From contig QNDO01000007.1 of assembly GCA_003644895.1 (NCBI GenBank), forward strand, positions 1 to 21,016: DNA of 21,016 bases, in the 5' to 3' direction. This document shows, one piece after another, positions 13,990 to 21,016 of the stretch. Under the pieces are notes generated by a model. The model was not told the origin of the DNA. It worked only from the letters and a program-made list of their open reading frames with translations, and ran no database searches. Each line of letters opens with the position of its first letter. The stretch's first letter is position 1. The stretch is from Candidatus Hydrothermota bacterium (GTDB taxonomy: Bacteria; Hydrothermota; Hydrothermia; UBA1063). The translations under genes were made by a program, and so were the position numbers.

Positions 13990-14018
13990 ATTATAAAATG
14001 AAACTTTTATTTAATCAA
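13990..14018 (-). promoter_or_regulatory. sigma-70-type promoter of the hydrogenase operon
   Basis: On the minus strand, a -35 TTGATT (14013-14018) and a perfect -10 TATAAT (13990-13995) are separated by exactly 17 bp. The predicted start of transcription is near 13983, leaving a leader of about 14 nt with GGAGG before the ATG at 13969. This is the only strong promoter seen for the whole 14-kb minus-strand gene run. Confidence 0.75.
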
Positions 14019-14049
14019 CAATTATGCATAAATACATAAACGATAATTG
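14019..14049. promoter_or_regulatory. candidate operator: inverted repeat just upstream of the -35 box
   Basis: CAATTAT (14019-14025) and its exact inverse ATAATTG (14043-14049) are separated by 17 bp. The left arm abuts the -35 box of the hydrogenase promoter. A perfect 10-bp palindrome, TTATGCATAA, lies at 14022-14031 and overlaps the left arm. The DNA here is AT-rich, so short inverted repeats can arise by chance. The placement is right for an activator or repressor, but I cannot name one. Confidence 0.3.
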
Positions 14050-14071
14050 GTTTCAGTTTCAAGCGATTTGG

Positions 14072-14103
14072 TTGAATCTCAGTAACCCAAAATATGATAT
14101 AAA
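14072..14103 (+). promoter_or_regulatory. weak candidate promoter for the phospholipase D-like gene
   Basis: An extended -10-like TGATATAAA (14095-14103) is preceded by a possible -35 TTGAAT (14072-14077), but the spacing is not ideal (20 bp to TATAAA, or 15 bp to TATGAT at 14093-14098). It lies about 64 bp upstream of the ATG at 14167. No clear ribosome site precedes that ATG. Confidence 0.35.
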
Positions 14104-14166
14104 AGTGATAAAAAAGGTTTTTCCCTCTGTTTGAGGCTTTGAGAGCCATAAACTAAAATTTTAAAT

Positions 14167-14970
14167 ATGCAAAAGAAATACTATTATATTATACTTACCT
14201 CTGGACTCATACTAGGTTTCATAGCGGGTTACCTGCTGAAGCCCTGTCAAAATATAGAGTACGTTAAACCTGTATTTTCAGCCCAATATATAAATGAAGC
14301 CCTCCAGTTAATAAACAGTGCGAAAAAGTCTATAAAAGTTGTTATGTTTGAGGCTGCTTATTATACTAAATATCCTGATAGTCCCTCCAACCTTATCTTG
14401 AGGGCTCTGAAGAAAAAAGCTGAAGAAGGTATAGATGTGAGATTAATCTTGGAAGGAGGGGAAAGATTCCTAGGTAGAAGATTTCAGAAAGAGCTGAAAG
14501 AAGTAATGGATTTCCTTTCTGGTTCAAAGGTCAAAGTAAAAACGGACAGAAAGGGTATAAACACACATGCCAAATTTCTTCTTGTAGATGATGAAAAACT
14601 GTTAATAGGTTCTACAAACTGGACCTATTATGGCCTAACAAAAAATAATGAAAGCAATGTGTTGATTATCAGTAGGCAACTGGGAGGGCAATTCGCACAT
14701 TATTTCAATGCGTTGTGGAACACTTTGGAAGTACAAGGTGACTCAGGAAAGATTATCACCGTAGAGGGGAAAATATTATCTATAAGCAAGAAAATCTCCC
14801 ATAGAGGAAGGGCTTATGAGATAATCACACTCGAAAGTGGTCTAAAAATTTTTATAAATGGGCATTACGACTATAAACCTGGCCAATTAATCAGAATCAG
14901 AGGGTATAAGAAAATTTATAAAAGCCAGGAGGAAATTGTAGCCCAGGAAATCAGAAGTTTGAGCTTTTGA
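14167..14970 (+). CDS. membrane-anchored phospholipase D/Nuc-like protein with C-terminal OB-like domain
   Basis: This 267-aa protein has an N-terminal hydrophobic segment at about residues 5-24 (signal anchor or uncleaved signal), so the rest should lie outside the cytoplasm. A single PLD domain covers about 38-190 with one HKD motif, His134-X-Lys136-X4-Asp141, followed by GSTNW (148-152) and Glu162. One HKD motif is typical of dimeric bacterial Nuc-type endonucleases, so DNA or RNA cleavage is more likely than lipid hydrolysis. Residues 195-265 are beta-rich (ITVEGKILSIS, YEIITLESGLKIFI, GQLIRIRGY), as in small OB-fold nucleic-acid-binding domains; that reading is inference. It is transcribed divergently from the hydrogenase operon and probably alone, because a promoter for the next genes overlaps its stop codon. 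Confidence 0.8.
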   Translation: MQKKYYYIILTSGLILGFIAGYLLKPCQNIEYVKPVFSAQYINEALQLINSAKKSIKVVMFEAAYYTKYPDSPSNLILRALKKKAEEGIDVRLILEGGERFLGRRFQKELKEVMDFLSGSKVKVKTDRKGINTHAKFLLVDDEKLLIGSTNWTYYGLTKNNESNVLIISRQLGGQFAHYFNALWNTLEVQGDSGKIITVEGKILSISKKISHRGRAYEIITLESGLKIFINGHYDYKPGQLIRIRGYKKIYKSQEEIVAQEIRSLSF

Positions 14971-14995
14971 AAATCCCCCTTTAAAGCAGTATTAT
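14967..14995 (+). promoter_or_regulatory. sigma-70-type promoter of the tldD-dnaB operon
   Basis: TTGAAA (14967-14972) and TATTAT (14990-14995) are separated by exactly 17 bp, each one base from consensus. The -35 box overlaps the TGA stop of the upstream gene. Transcription would start near 15002, just before the AGGAG ribosome site and the tldD ATG at 15020. Confidence 0.55.
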
Positions 14996-15019
14996 TATTT
15001 ACAAAAGGAGTTTTAACAG

Positions 15020-16387
15020 ATGGAAGAGATACTTAAAAAAGCCCTGGAAAAAGCAGATGGAGAGTATGCTGATATCCGATTTGAAGATGTAAAAACTACT
15101 AGTGTGAATATAATGGGCAAAGAAATTGAATTTGCAGGGACTAATAAATCTTCCGGCGGCTCTGTACGCGTATTCCACAGGGGCAGTATAGGTTTTGCTA
15201 CATTCACAAGGCCGGAAGATGCCGAGAAGGCCGTGATAGAGGCATCGCGATTAGCAAAAATGGTAAAACCGGAAGTGGAGACCACACTTTATCCAGTATC
15301 TCCTGTCCGCGATATTATCAAACCCAGCTTGGAGCTTCATCCCAAGGAAGTCCCTTTGGAAGAAAAAGTTTCTCTTGCCAAAAGATACAATGACATCCTT
15401 CTTGGAGGTGGCGATAAGATAGTTAGCACAAGCACTATTTATCAGGATTCTATACAGAAAAGGTACTTTCTTTCTACAGAGGGGAGTTATATTGAAGAAG
15501 AAAGAGTTTATACTGGTATCTCAGGTGCTGCTATCGCTAGAGATGGAACAAATATACAGAGGTCCCGTAAATCCTTCGGAGATCAAAGAGGGTTCACCAC
15601 AGTGTTAAATAGAGAAGTGGAATACGAGAAAGTTGTGAAGGACGCTCTGGATCTTCTTAAAGCTGAAAAAGTAGGAGCTGGTGTTTATACTGTGATTCTC
15701 GATCCTGTAATAGCAGGTGTTTTTATACATGAAGCCTTCGGACATCTTTCAGAAGCAGACCATGTTTATAGAAATGAAAAATTGAAGCAGATAATGAAGA
15801 TTGGAACCAGATTTGGCCCTGATGAATTATCAGTGGTGGACGACGGCTCACTTATAGGTGAAAGAGGATACATACCCTACGATGATGATGGAGTGAAATC
15901 ACAGAAAACATATTTGATTAAAAATGGAATTTTGACCGGTAGACTACATTCCAGACACACAGCTCCTTTAATGGGTGAAGAACCCACCGGTAATTCAAGA
16001 GCTTTGAATCATACTTTTATCCCTATCGTCAGAATGACAGTCACTTATATTGAACCAGGTGAGAAAAGCTTTGAGGAACTTCTGGAAGGAATAAACAACG
16101 GATTATACGTGGTAGGAGCTCTGGGCGGACAGACTGAACTTGAGATGTTCACCTTTTCTTCTATAAAAGCGTACAAGATAAAAAATGGAAAATTAGGTGA
16201 AATGGTCAGAGACGTAGTTCTTACAGGCAATGTTTTTGAAACACTTATGAATATTGAAGGTATCGGCAACGATTTGAGACTTTTTGGAGGTCTTGGGGGC
16301 TGTGGTAAGGGTAATCAGTATCCCCTACCCGTATCGGATGGTGCTCCACACATCAGGATAAAAAATGTAGTAATTGGAGGTAGATAA
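15020..16387 (+). CDS. tldD: TldD-type metalloprotease
   Basis: TldD is the catalytic half of the TldD/TldE zinc protease that degrades unfolded peptides, for example in removing leader peptides of modified peptides or degrading the CcdA antitoxin in Escherichia coli. The 455-aa protein has the metal-binding HEAFGH (HEXXXH) at 237-242, and GGCGKGNQ near the C-terminus, where Cys428 is the likely third ligand. Length and the conserved ARDG, LYVVGALGG and LTGNVFE-type segments fit the family. The start at 15020 has AGGAG 9 bases upstream. tldE begins at the last base of its stop codon, as expected for a heterodimer made in equal amounts. No leader-peptide cluster is nearby, so its substrate here is unknown. 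Confidence 0.94.
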   Translation: MEEILKKALEKADGEYADIRFEDVKTTSVNIMGKEIEFAGTNKSSGGSVRVFHRGSIGFATFTRPEDAEKAVIEASRLAKMVKPEVETTLYPVSPVRDIIKPSLELHPKEVPLEEKVSLAKRYNDILLGGGDKIVSTSTIYQDSIQKRYFLSTEGSYIEEERVYTGISGAAIARDGTNIQRSRKSFGDQRGFTTVLNREVEYEKVVKDALDLLKAEKVGAGVYTVILDPVIAGVFIHEAFGHLSEADHVYRNEKLKQIMKIGTRFGPDELSVVDDGSLIGERGYIPYDDDGVKSQKTYLIKNGILTGRLHSRHTAPLMGEEPTGNSRALNHTFIPIVRMTVTYIEPGEKSFEELLEGINNGLYVVGALGGQTELEMFTFSSIKAYKIKNGKLGEMVRDVVLTGNVFETLMNIEGIGNDLRLFGGLGGCGKGNQYPLPVSDGAPHIRIKNVVIGGR

Positions 16388-17679
16388 TGGAAAAAATTCT
16401 TAAAGAGTTAAAAAAGAGGGGACTTAAATTTGAATTATTCTATCATTCGGTTGAATCAAGCCCCATAAGCTTTGAACAGGGAGAACTTAAGGCCCTGGAA
16501 GTAAAAAAGACCGAAGGAATTGGTTTAAGAATTATAAAAGACGGGCAGGTTGGTTTTGCCCACAGCAATAAAATTGATGATCCTGAAATTATTGATTTCG
16601 CAATCTCTTCATCTAAATTTGGGAAAGAGGCAACCTTTGATTTTCCCGGTGAATCGCCTATACAGGAGCAAGATGTATATCATGAAGCGGAGTGGGATCC
16701 TCGAACACTCGTAAATTTAGGAAAAGAAATCATCTCCAGGTTACAATCAAAGTTCAGAGGGATGAAAGTTGATCTTGAATTCTCCAAAGTTGTAAGCAAA
16801 ACAAGAATATTAAATTCTTCGGGGTTTGATAAAGAATACAGAAGAACAGGTTACAGCTATACAATTTCTGGTTTCTCAGTCCTTAAAAGTGGATTCACAT
16901 ATGTTTTTGATGCAAACTCTTCCACCAGACCTATCAAGGATTTTGACGTTATGCTACCCAGAATTGAAAAGATGATAGAAAGAGCCGACAAAATTGCAAA
17001 AATCAAGCCGGGAGTCTATCCGATAATACTGGGACCTATCGCAGTCTGGGGCACGTTGGTTCCAACTTTAAGGACAGGTTTAAACGGGGTCCTTGTATAT
17101 AAAGGCATGTCTCCCCTTACCAATAAAATAGAAACCCAACTTTTCGGAGAAAAACTTTCTATCGTAGATGATCCAGAAAACTCTGATCTTATAGGTTCAC
17201 GTCCGTTTGATGATGAGGGGGTTCCTACATTCAAAAAATATATCGTGGAAAAAGGTGTTCTGAAAAGACATATTCATAATCTTGACTCAGCGTCAAAATT
17301 GGGTGCAAAACCCGAGGGGAATGGAATAAGAAGTTCCTTTTCAAGCTTACCTGGGCCCGCTTTTTCAAACTTCATTATAGAAGCCGGTAATCGAAGCGTT
17401 GATGAGATGATTAAATCTCTTAAAAAGGGGATCCTAGTGTACATGGTTATAGGTGGAGGACAGTCTAATATAATGATGGGTGATTATTCAGTTAATATAG
17501 GTCTCGGATATTATATAGAAAACGGAGAGATTGTAGGTCGCGTTAAAAATACAATGATAGCTGGAAATGTATACCAGGATTTCCTTAAAATTATTGATAT
17601 ATCCAGAGAAACGTTGAGAATTCAGAATTATATACTTCCATATATAGTACTCGAAGAGGTAAAAGTGGCAACAAAATGA
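16387..17679 (+). CDS. tldE: TldE/PmbA-type partner subunit
   Basis: This 430-aa paralog of TldD lacks the HEXXXH metal motif; the matching region reads PIAVWGTLVPTLRTGL. That is the normal state of TldE/PmbA, which forms the heterodimer and the substrate channel with TldD. C-terminal segments GGGQSNIMMGDYSVNIGLGYYIENGE and NTMIAGNVYQD match the family pattern, although the family-typical SG(N/S)SS wording is varied here. The ATG overlaps the last base of the tldD stop, with GGAGG 6 bases upstream inside tldD. Its own stop overlaps the next start (ATGA). Confidence 0.9.
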   Translation: MEKILKELKKRGLKFELFYHSVESSPISFEQGELKALEVKKTEGIGLRIIKDGQVGFAHSNKIDDPEIIDFAISSSKFGKEATFDFPGESPIQEQDVYHEAEWDPRTLVNLGKEIISRLQSKFRGMKVDLEFSKVVSKTRILNSSGFDKEYRRTGYSYTISGFSVLKSGFTYVFDANSSTRPIKDFDVMLPRIEKMIERADKIAKIKPGVYPIILGPIAVWGTLVPTLRTGLNGVLVYKGMSPLTNKIETQLFGEKLSIVDDPENSDLIGSRPFDDEGVPTFKKYIVEKGVLKRHIHNLDSASKLGAKPEGNGIRSSFSSLPGPAFSNFIIEAGNRSVDEMIKSLKKGILVYMVIGGGQSNIMMGDYSVNIGLGYYIENGEIVGRVKNTMIAGNVYQDFLKIIDISRETLRIQNYILPYIVLEEVKVATK

Positions 17680-18158
17680 AACTACTTATATTGTTTTTTA
17701 CTGTTTCATTCAATCCTTTCATCAGCGTGGGAACATTGCTTCCTCTTGGTAGTGCAAGTGAGATAATGAAATCCGGTGGATATATTGAAACCGGCCTAGT
17801 GTATAAAAAGGGATCTTTTTACATTAGCGGAAATATCGATGCTCTTAATTTTTCCTTCCTCGGCTCAGGGAAAACAAGCCTAAATATGCTCGGCATAACT
17901 CCAAGAATGGGCGTGTACGGAGAAAAGATAGGGCTGAAGTGGTTCTCCATACACATTGGACTGCCACTATATAGAGCCAATCTTCAAAATCAATCAATCC
18001 GTACTACTTCGATAATTGTAGGCTTTTCTGTTGGAGGAAGAACCTCCTTTAGCATCAAAGGTCTCTTTCGTACAGGATGGCATATGGAATATGTGAACTT
18101 TCCGGGTAAAGTTCATAATTGGGAATATGTGAAGCTGGGATTGAACTTCTCTCTGTAA
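17676..18158 (+). CDS. small exported beta-rich protein (possible outer-membrane protein), unknown
   Basis: I do not recognise a named family. The 160-aa protein starts with a likely signal peptide (MKLLILFFTVSFNPFISVG). The rest alternates hydrophobic and polar residues in short stretches rich in Gly, Ser, Tyr and Phe (GGYIETGLVYKKGSFYISGN, SIIVGFSVGGRTSFSIKG, WEYVKLGLNFSL). That pattern, and the ending on an aromatic-containing beta-strand (FSL), suggest a small beta-barrel of about 8-10 strands in an outer membrane. There are no cysteines and no lipobox. It is translationally linked by 4-bp overlap to tldE upstream, and alr starts right after its stop, so it is part of the operon. Confidence 0.7.
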   Translation: MKLLILFFTVSFNPFISVGTLLPLGSASEIMKSGGYIETGLVYKKGSFYISGNIDALNFSFLGSGKTSLNMLGITPRMGVYGEKIGLKWFSIHIGLPLYRANLQNQSIRTTSIIVGFSVGGRTSFSIKGLFRTGWHMEYVNFPGKVHNWEYVKLGLNFSL

Positions 18159-19244
18159 ATGAGTCTTACATGGATTGAAATATCAAAAAGTGCCTTACTC
18201 CATAACATAGCATATTTCAGATCACGCAGTAAAGGCAAAAAAATAATAGCCATGGTGAAATCCAATGCATATGGTCACGGGCTTCTAAAAGTGGCATCTC
18301 TTATTAAGGACGAAGTAGATGCCTTTGCAGTGGCGGACTTCCAAGAAAGTATGAAGCTTCGTAGCTTATTGAAACAAAAACCTGTATTTATATTACTTCC
18401 TGTTATTGAGGAACAAGAGGTAAAAGAAGTTGCAAAAAGTAAAGTGTCACTTTTTGTTGGAAATTTACAATATCTGAAATTTTTGAGTAAGATAAACACC
18501 AACAATAAGATTAAGATTCACCTTGAAATAAATTCTGGAATAAACAGAACAGGGATAAGGCCCGATGAACTTACGAAAGCAATGGAAATAATTGAAAAGA
18601 GCCAAACAATAGAACTTGAAGGGATTTTTTCTCATTTCGCGACCTTACCGGCTAATCTGAATGTTGCAAAAAAACAAATTCAAACTTTTAGAGACGTTTT
18701 GAAACAGGTTAAAGATAAAAATATCTGGATACATATGGAAAATAGTGCAGCTGCATCAATGAATCTTTTACCCGAGGCAAATGCCATCAGGCCCGGCATA
18801 TCGCTTTACGGGTTACCTCCTTCTCCTGATTACAAGCTGGATATTAAGCCCGTTCTATCTTTAATGTCCCGGATTATAGACATTCATTTCCTCGATATAG
18901 GAGAGGGAATTAGTTATGATCATACTTTTATTACCAGAAGACCATCAATAATTGCAACACTTGGCATAGGATATGGAGATGGATACATGAGAAATTTGAG
19001 CAACAGGGCATGGGTTATAATTAAGGGTAAAAAAGTGCCTATTGTTGGCAGAATATGTATGAATCATATTCTTATTGACATAACAGATGTTCCTGATGTA
19101 AAATTATACGAAACTGTAACCCTTATTGGTAAGGAGGGTGAGGAGGAAATTACGGCCACAGAACTCGCAATTAAAAGTGGAACGATTAATTACGAAATTA
19201 CAACAAAACTATTACCACATATTGAGAGGATTGTTGTGGAATGA
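18159..19244 (+). CDS. alr: alanine racemase
   Basis: PLP enzyme that interconverts L- and D-alanine for peptidoglycan synthesis. The 361-aa protein has the PLP lysine Lys34 in VKSNAYGHG, the second catalytic residue Tyr253 in GISYDHTF, the phosphate-binding and dimer segments SHFATL, AIRPGISLYG and ATLGIGYGDGY, and the late motif GRICMNH (usually GRxCMDQ). The Asp-Gln to Asn-His change at 302-303 is a modest departure near the active site; a catalytic enzyme is still expected. The ATG follows the previous stop with no gap and no clear ribosome site, so it depends on coupling. Its stop overlaps the dnaB start by 4 bp. Its presence implies a cell wall with D-alanine. Confidence 0.95.
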   Translation: MSLTWIEISKSALLHNIAYFRSRSKGKKIIAMVKSNAYGHGLLKVASLIKDEVDAFAVADFQESMKLRSLLKQKPVFILLPVIEEQEVKEVAKSKVSLFVGNLQYLKFLSKINTNNKIKIHLEINSGINRTGIRPDELTKAMEIIEKSQTIELEGIFSHFATLPANLNVAKKQIQTFRDVLKQVKDKNIWIHMENSAAASMNLLPEANAIRPGISLYGLPPSPDYKLDIKPVLSLMSRIIDIHFLDIGEGISYDHTFITRRPSIIATLGIGYGDGYMRNLSNRAWVIIKGKKVPIVGRICMNHILIDITDVPDVKLYETVTLIGKEGEEEITATELAIKSGTINYEITTKLLPHIERIVVE

Positions 19245-20602
19245 TTAAAGAAAAAGTAGAAATACCGTACTCTCAAGAGGCTGAAATGTCAGTCCTGGGG
19301 GCAATGATACTAAGTGAACAGGCACTTGCTATAGGCCTTGAAAAACTTAGAGCTGACGATTTTTATATAGATGCTCATAAGAAAATATTCCTTGTTCTTG
19401 AGGATATATTCGAAAAAAAGAGAACACTGGATGTAATCACAGTTAAAAATGAACTTGAACGTAGAGGTTTACTGGAACAGGTGGGAGGGCCACAGTATCT
19501 TGCGACTCTAATTGAAAATGTCATTTCTCCTGCTTTAATAGATGCACATGCAAAAATTGTGCTCGAAAAATCTATATACAGAAAGATTATCGATATTACA
19601 ACTCAAATTCTCAAAGAAGCATACGAAGGTGCTCTACCAGCCGATGAATTACTGGATAGAGCAGAACAGCATATATTAAATATTCGGGAGAGGGAAGTTA
19701 GAGAGGGATTTAGACCCATGAGGGATATGGTGGTGGAATATATAGGGGTTATAGAACAGTTGAGGGGTCAAAGGACTGGCATTACCGGAATTCCATCAGG
19801 ATATCCGAGCCTTGATGAGTTAACCTCTGGGTTTCAAAAGGGGGATCTTATTATCATAGCTTCTCGTCCCTCTCAAGGTAAGACAAGTTTTGCTTTGAAT
19901 GTCCTTAGATATCTGGGAGTTGAAAAAGAGATTCCCGCTGCTTTTTTCAGCCTGGAGATGTCTAAAGAACAGCTGGTAATGAGATTACTATGCATGGAAG
20001 CAAAAGTGAGCATCCAGAAGGTGAGAAAAGGCAGAATCTCTGATGAAGACATGGAAAAGCTCACTTACGCAGCCGGAAAACTGAAGAAGGCACCTATTTT
20101 TATTGATGACACAGCAGCAATTCCTATTATCGAATTGAGAGCCAAGGCGAGAAGAATTGCTAAAGAACAAAAAATCAAATTGATAGTGGTGGATTACTTA
20201 CAGCTGGTGAGAGGACCTGAGAATGTAGATAACAGACAGCAGGAAATTTCAGCAATTTCCAGGTCTTTAAAGGCCTTGGCAAAGGAATTAAACATCCCGG
20301 TAATAGCCATTTCACAGCTCTCCCGTGCAGTGGAACAACGGGCTGGCAAAAAACCGCAGCTTTCAGATCTTAGAGAATCTGGTGCTATTGAACAGGATGC
20401 GGATGTAGTAATCTTCATTCATAGACCACATAAAGATGATGAAGAAGCTGCAAGAAAACCGGGAGAGGAAATAGAGATAATTATAGGTAAACAGAGAAAT
20501 GGTCCCATAGGCACCATTAAACTTGTATTTCTGAAGGATTATACAAGATTTGAGGAGAGAAGTTACGAAGAAGAAATTGATGAATATTTTGAAATTCCAT
20601 GA
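19241..20602 (+). CDS. dnaB: replicative DNA helicase DnaB
   Basis: Hexameric replicative helicase that unwinds DNA at the fork. The 453-aa protein has the DnaB N-terminal helical domain (about 5-110), a linker helix and a RecA-like ATPase domain from about 175. Walker A is SRPSQGKT at 208-215 (usually GRPSMGKT), Walker B is LIVVDYLQL, followed by AISQLSRAVEQR and the arginine-finger/motif region LRESGAIEQDADVVIFIHR. Length is normal with no intein. The start overlaps the alr stop (ATGA) and the stop overlaps the next start (ATGA). Housekeeping in role; sharing an operon with alr and tldDE is a lineage trait. Confidence 0.96.
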   Translation: MIKEKVEIPYSQEAEMSVLGAMILSEQALAIGLEKLRADDFYIDAHKKIFLVLEDIFEKKRTLDVITVKNELERRGLLEQVGGPQYLATLIENVISPALIDAHAKIVLEKSIYRKIIDITTQILKEAYEGALPADELLDRAEQHILNIREREVREGFRPMRDMVVEYIGVIEQLRGQRTGITGIPSGYPSLDELTSGFQKGDLIIIASRPSQGKTSFALNVLRYLGVEKEIPAAFFSLEMSKEQLVMRLLCMEAKVSIQKVRKGRISDEDMEKLTYAAGKLKKAPIFIDDTAAIPIIELRAKARRIAKEQKIKLIVVDYLQLVRGPENVDNRQQEISAISRSLKALAKELNIPVIAISQLSRAVEQRAGKKPQLSDLRESGAIEQDADVVIFIHRPHKDDEEAARKPGEEIEIIIGKQRNGPIGTIKLVFLKDYTRFEERSYEEEIDEYFEIP

Positions 20603-21016
20603 AAAAATATCTTCTGAAACTGTACTTCCTTTATTTTGCCAGTTTAGTATTTAAAACTTTCCTACTAACTATAGCGGCCATTGTCATAGGGATTGCATTT
20701 TCTCCTCTGTTACCTCAAAAAGTAATTTTATTGGTGTTATCCGTCCCGCTTTCCTTTTATATTACCGAAAAATTTTTGTTACTGATCATTCCTCGAAGAT
20801 TTTTATGGAGAATCGAGAAAGACAATCCATGGCTTAACGAAAGGCTAGTCTCTTATTATGAATTAAAAAAAGAAGATAATATTTTCGTTCAAAGACTCGA
20901 AAAAGAACTAAAAGATTTACTAATCCAAAAGAAACTTCGCATGAGAATATCCTTCCAGAGGGAATTTAGAATACTCTACTGTTCTATTATTATACTTTTT
21001 TTATCCCTTCTTATAA
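20599..21016 (+). CDS. membrane protein, N-terminal part (cut by window edge)
   Basis: An open frame starts at the ATG overlapping the dnaB stop and stays open to the right edge (139 codons seen). The translation begins MKKYLLKLYFLYFASLVFKT and contains two adjacent hydrophobic segments at about residues 12-36 and 43-65. A charged cytoplasmic-type stretch at about 67-120 follows (WRIEKDNPWLNERL, QRLEKELKDLL), and another hydrophobic segment begins near 125 and runs off the end. I do not recognise the family. The 4-bp overlap with dnaB places it in the same operon. Confidence 0.75.
   Translation, partial: MKKYLLKLYFLYFASLVFKTFLLTIAAIVIGIAFSPLLPQKVILLVLSVPLSFYITEKFLLLIIPRRFLWRIEKDNPWLNERLVSYYELKKEDNIFVQRLEKELKDLLIQKKLRMRISFQREFRILYCSIIILFLSLLI

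Larger units (their letters stand above)
13970..14166. other. divergent intergenic region between the two gene blocks
   Basis: At 197 bp this is the longest non-coding stretch in the window. It is AT-rich and holds the minus-strand hydrogenase promoter, an inverted repeat next to it, and a weak plus-strand promoter candidate. A short GGCT/AGCC hairpin at about 14135-14147 and an A6GGT5 run at 14111-14123 are also present but are too weak to call as terminators. Confidence 0.8.

Noticed and set aside
13996..14049. Rex (NADH-sensing repressor) binding site at the hydrogenase promoter
   Set aside because: A Rex site would be plausible for an NADH-linked hydrogenase, but no TTGTGAA-N4-TTCACAA-like or TTGTTAA-N4-TTAACAA-like dyad is present; only TTGTTGATTAAATAA is vaguely similar.
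14963..14987. GCTTT/AAAGC inverted repeat as a terminator of the phospholipase D-like gene
   Set aside because: The stem is only 5 bp with a 15-base loop and no T run follows; the same bases form a better match to a promoter for tldD.
16387..17679. TldE as an inactivated TldD copy
   Set aside because: Lack of the HEXXXH motif is normal for TldE/PmbA, so this is the expected non-catalytic partner.

Overview
The window is AT-rich bacterial DNA made of two divergent, tightly packed operons that face away from a 197-bp promoter region at 13970-14166. The gene content points to an anaerobic, fermentative, probably thermophilic bacterium. It has an NADH-linked multimeric [FeFe] hydrogenase with its full maturation set, an alanine racemase (so peptidoglycan), and a small secreted beta-barrel-like protein that hints at an outer membrane. 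The hydrogenase block resembles those I know from Clostridia/Thermoanaerobacterales and Thermotogae. The possible outer-membrane protein fits a deep-branching Gram-negative lineage better (for example WOR-3-like or Thermotoga-like). I cannot place the phylum from sequence alone.

Minus-strand operon (13969 down to 1, running off the left edge): in transcription order, a regulatory-looking block comes first (DRTGG protein, GHKL ATPase, second DRTGG protein, PHP phosphoesterase). The redox block follows: NuoE-like HydC, another GHKL ATPase, a thioredoxin-like ferredoxin relative without cysteines, NuoF-like HydB, a second NuoE, a second and divergent NuoF, then the [FeFe] catalytic subunit HydA. 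Next are two TM1266-family (ACT-like) regulators and the H-cluster maturation block: HydG, an unknown 88-aa protein, aspartase, HydE and the start of HydF. Most junctions overlap or are under 15 bp, a strong promoter lies 14-20 bp before the first start codon, and I see no internal terminator. One transcript could therefore encode the enzyme, its maturases and its putative controllers.

Plus-strand side: a membrane-anchored single-HKD phospholipase D/nuclease-like protein lies next to the divergent promoter. A separate promoter, overlapping that gene's stop codon, then appears to drive tldD-tldE-(small beta-rich exported protein)-alr-dnaB-(membrane protein cut by the window edge), with start and stop codons touching or overlapping at every junction.

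The most unusual features are in the hydrogenase block. There are two non-identical NuoE/NuoF electron-input modules for one HydA. Two thioredoxin-like [2Fe-2S] domains have lost every expected cysteine. Neither HydB-like subunit has the C-terminal bacterial-ferredoxin domain known from Thermotoga HydB. HydG has Gly where the auxiliary-cluster CX2CX22C motif has its second Cys, and HydA reads TSCSPGW instead of TSCCPGW. Two TM1266-like paralogs are adjacent, and aspartase sits inside the maturation genes. No RNA genes, CRISPR arrays, insertion sequences or phage genes were seen, and no stretch over 300 bp lacks a gene.
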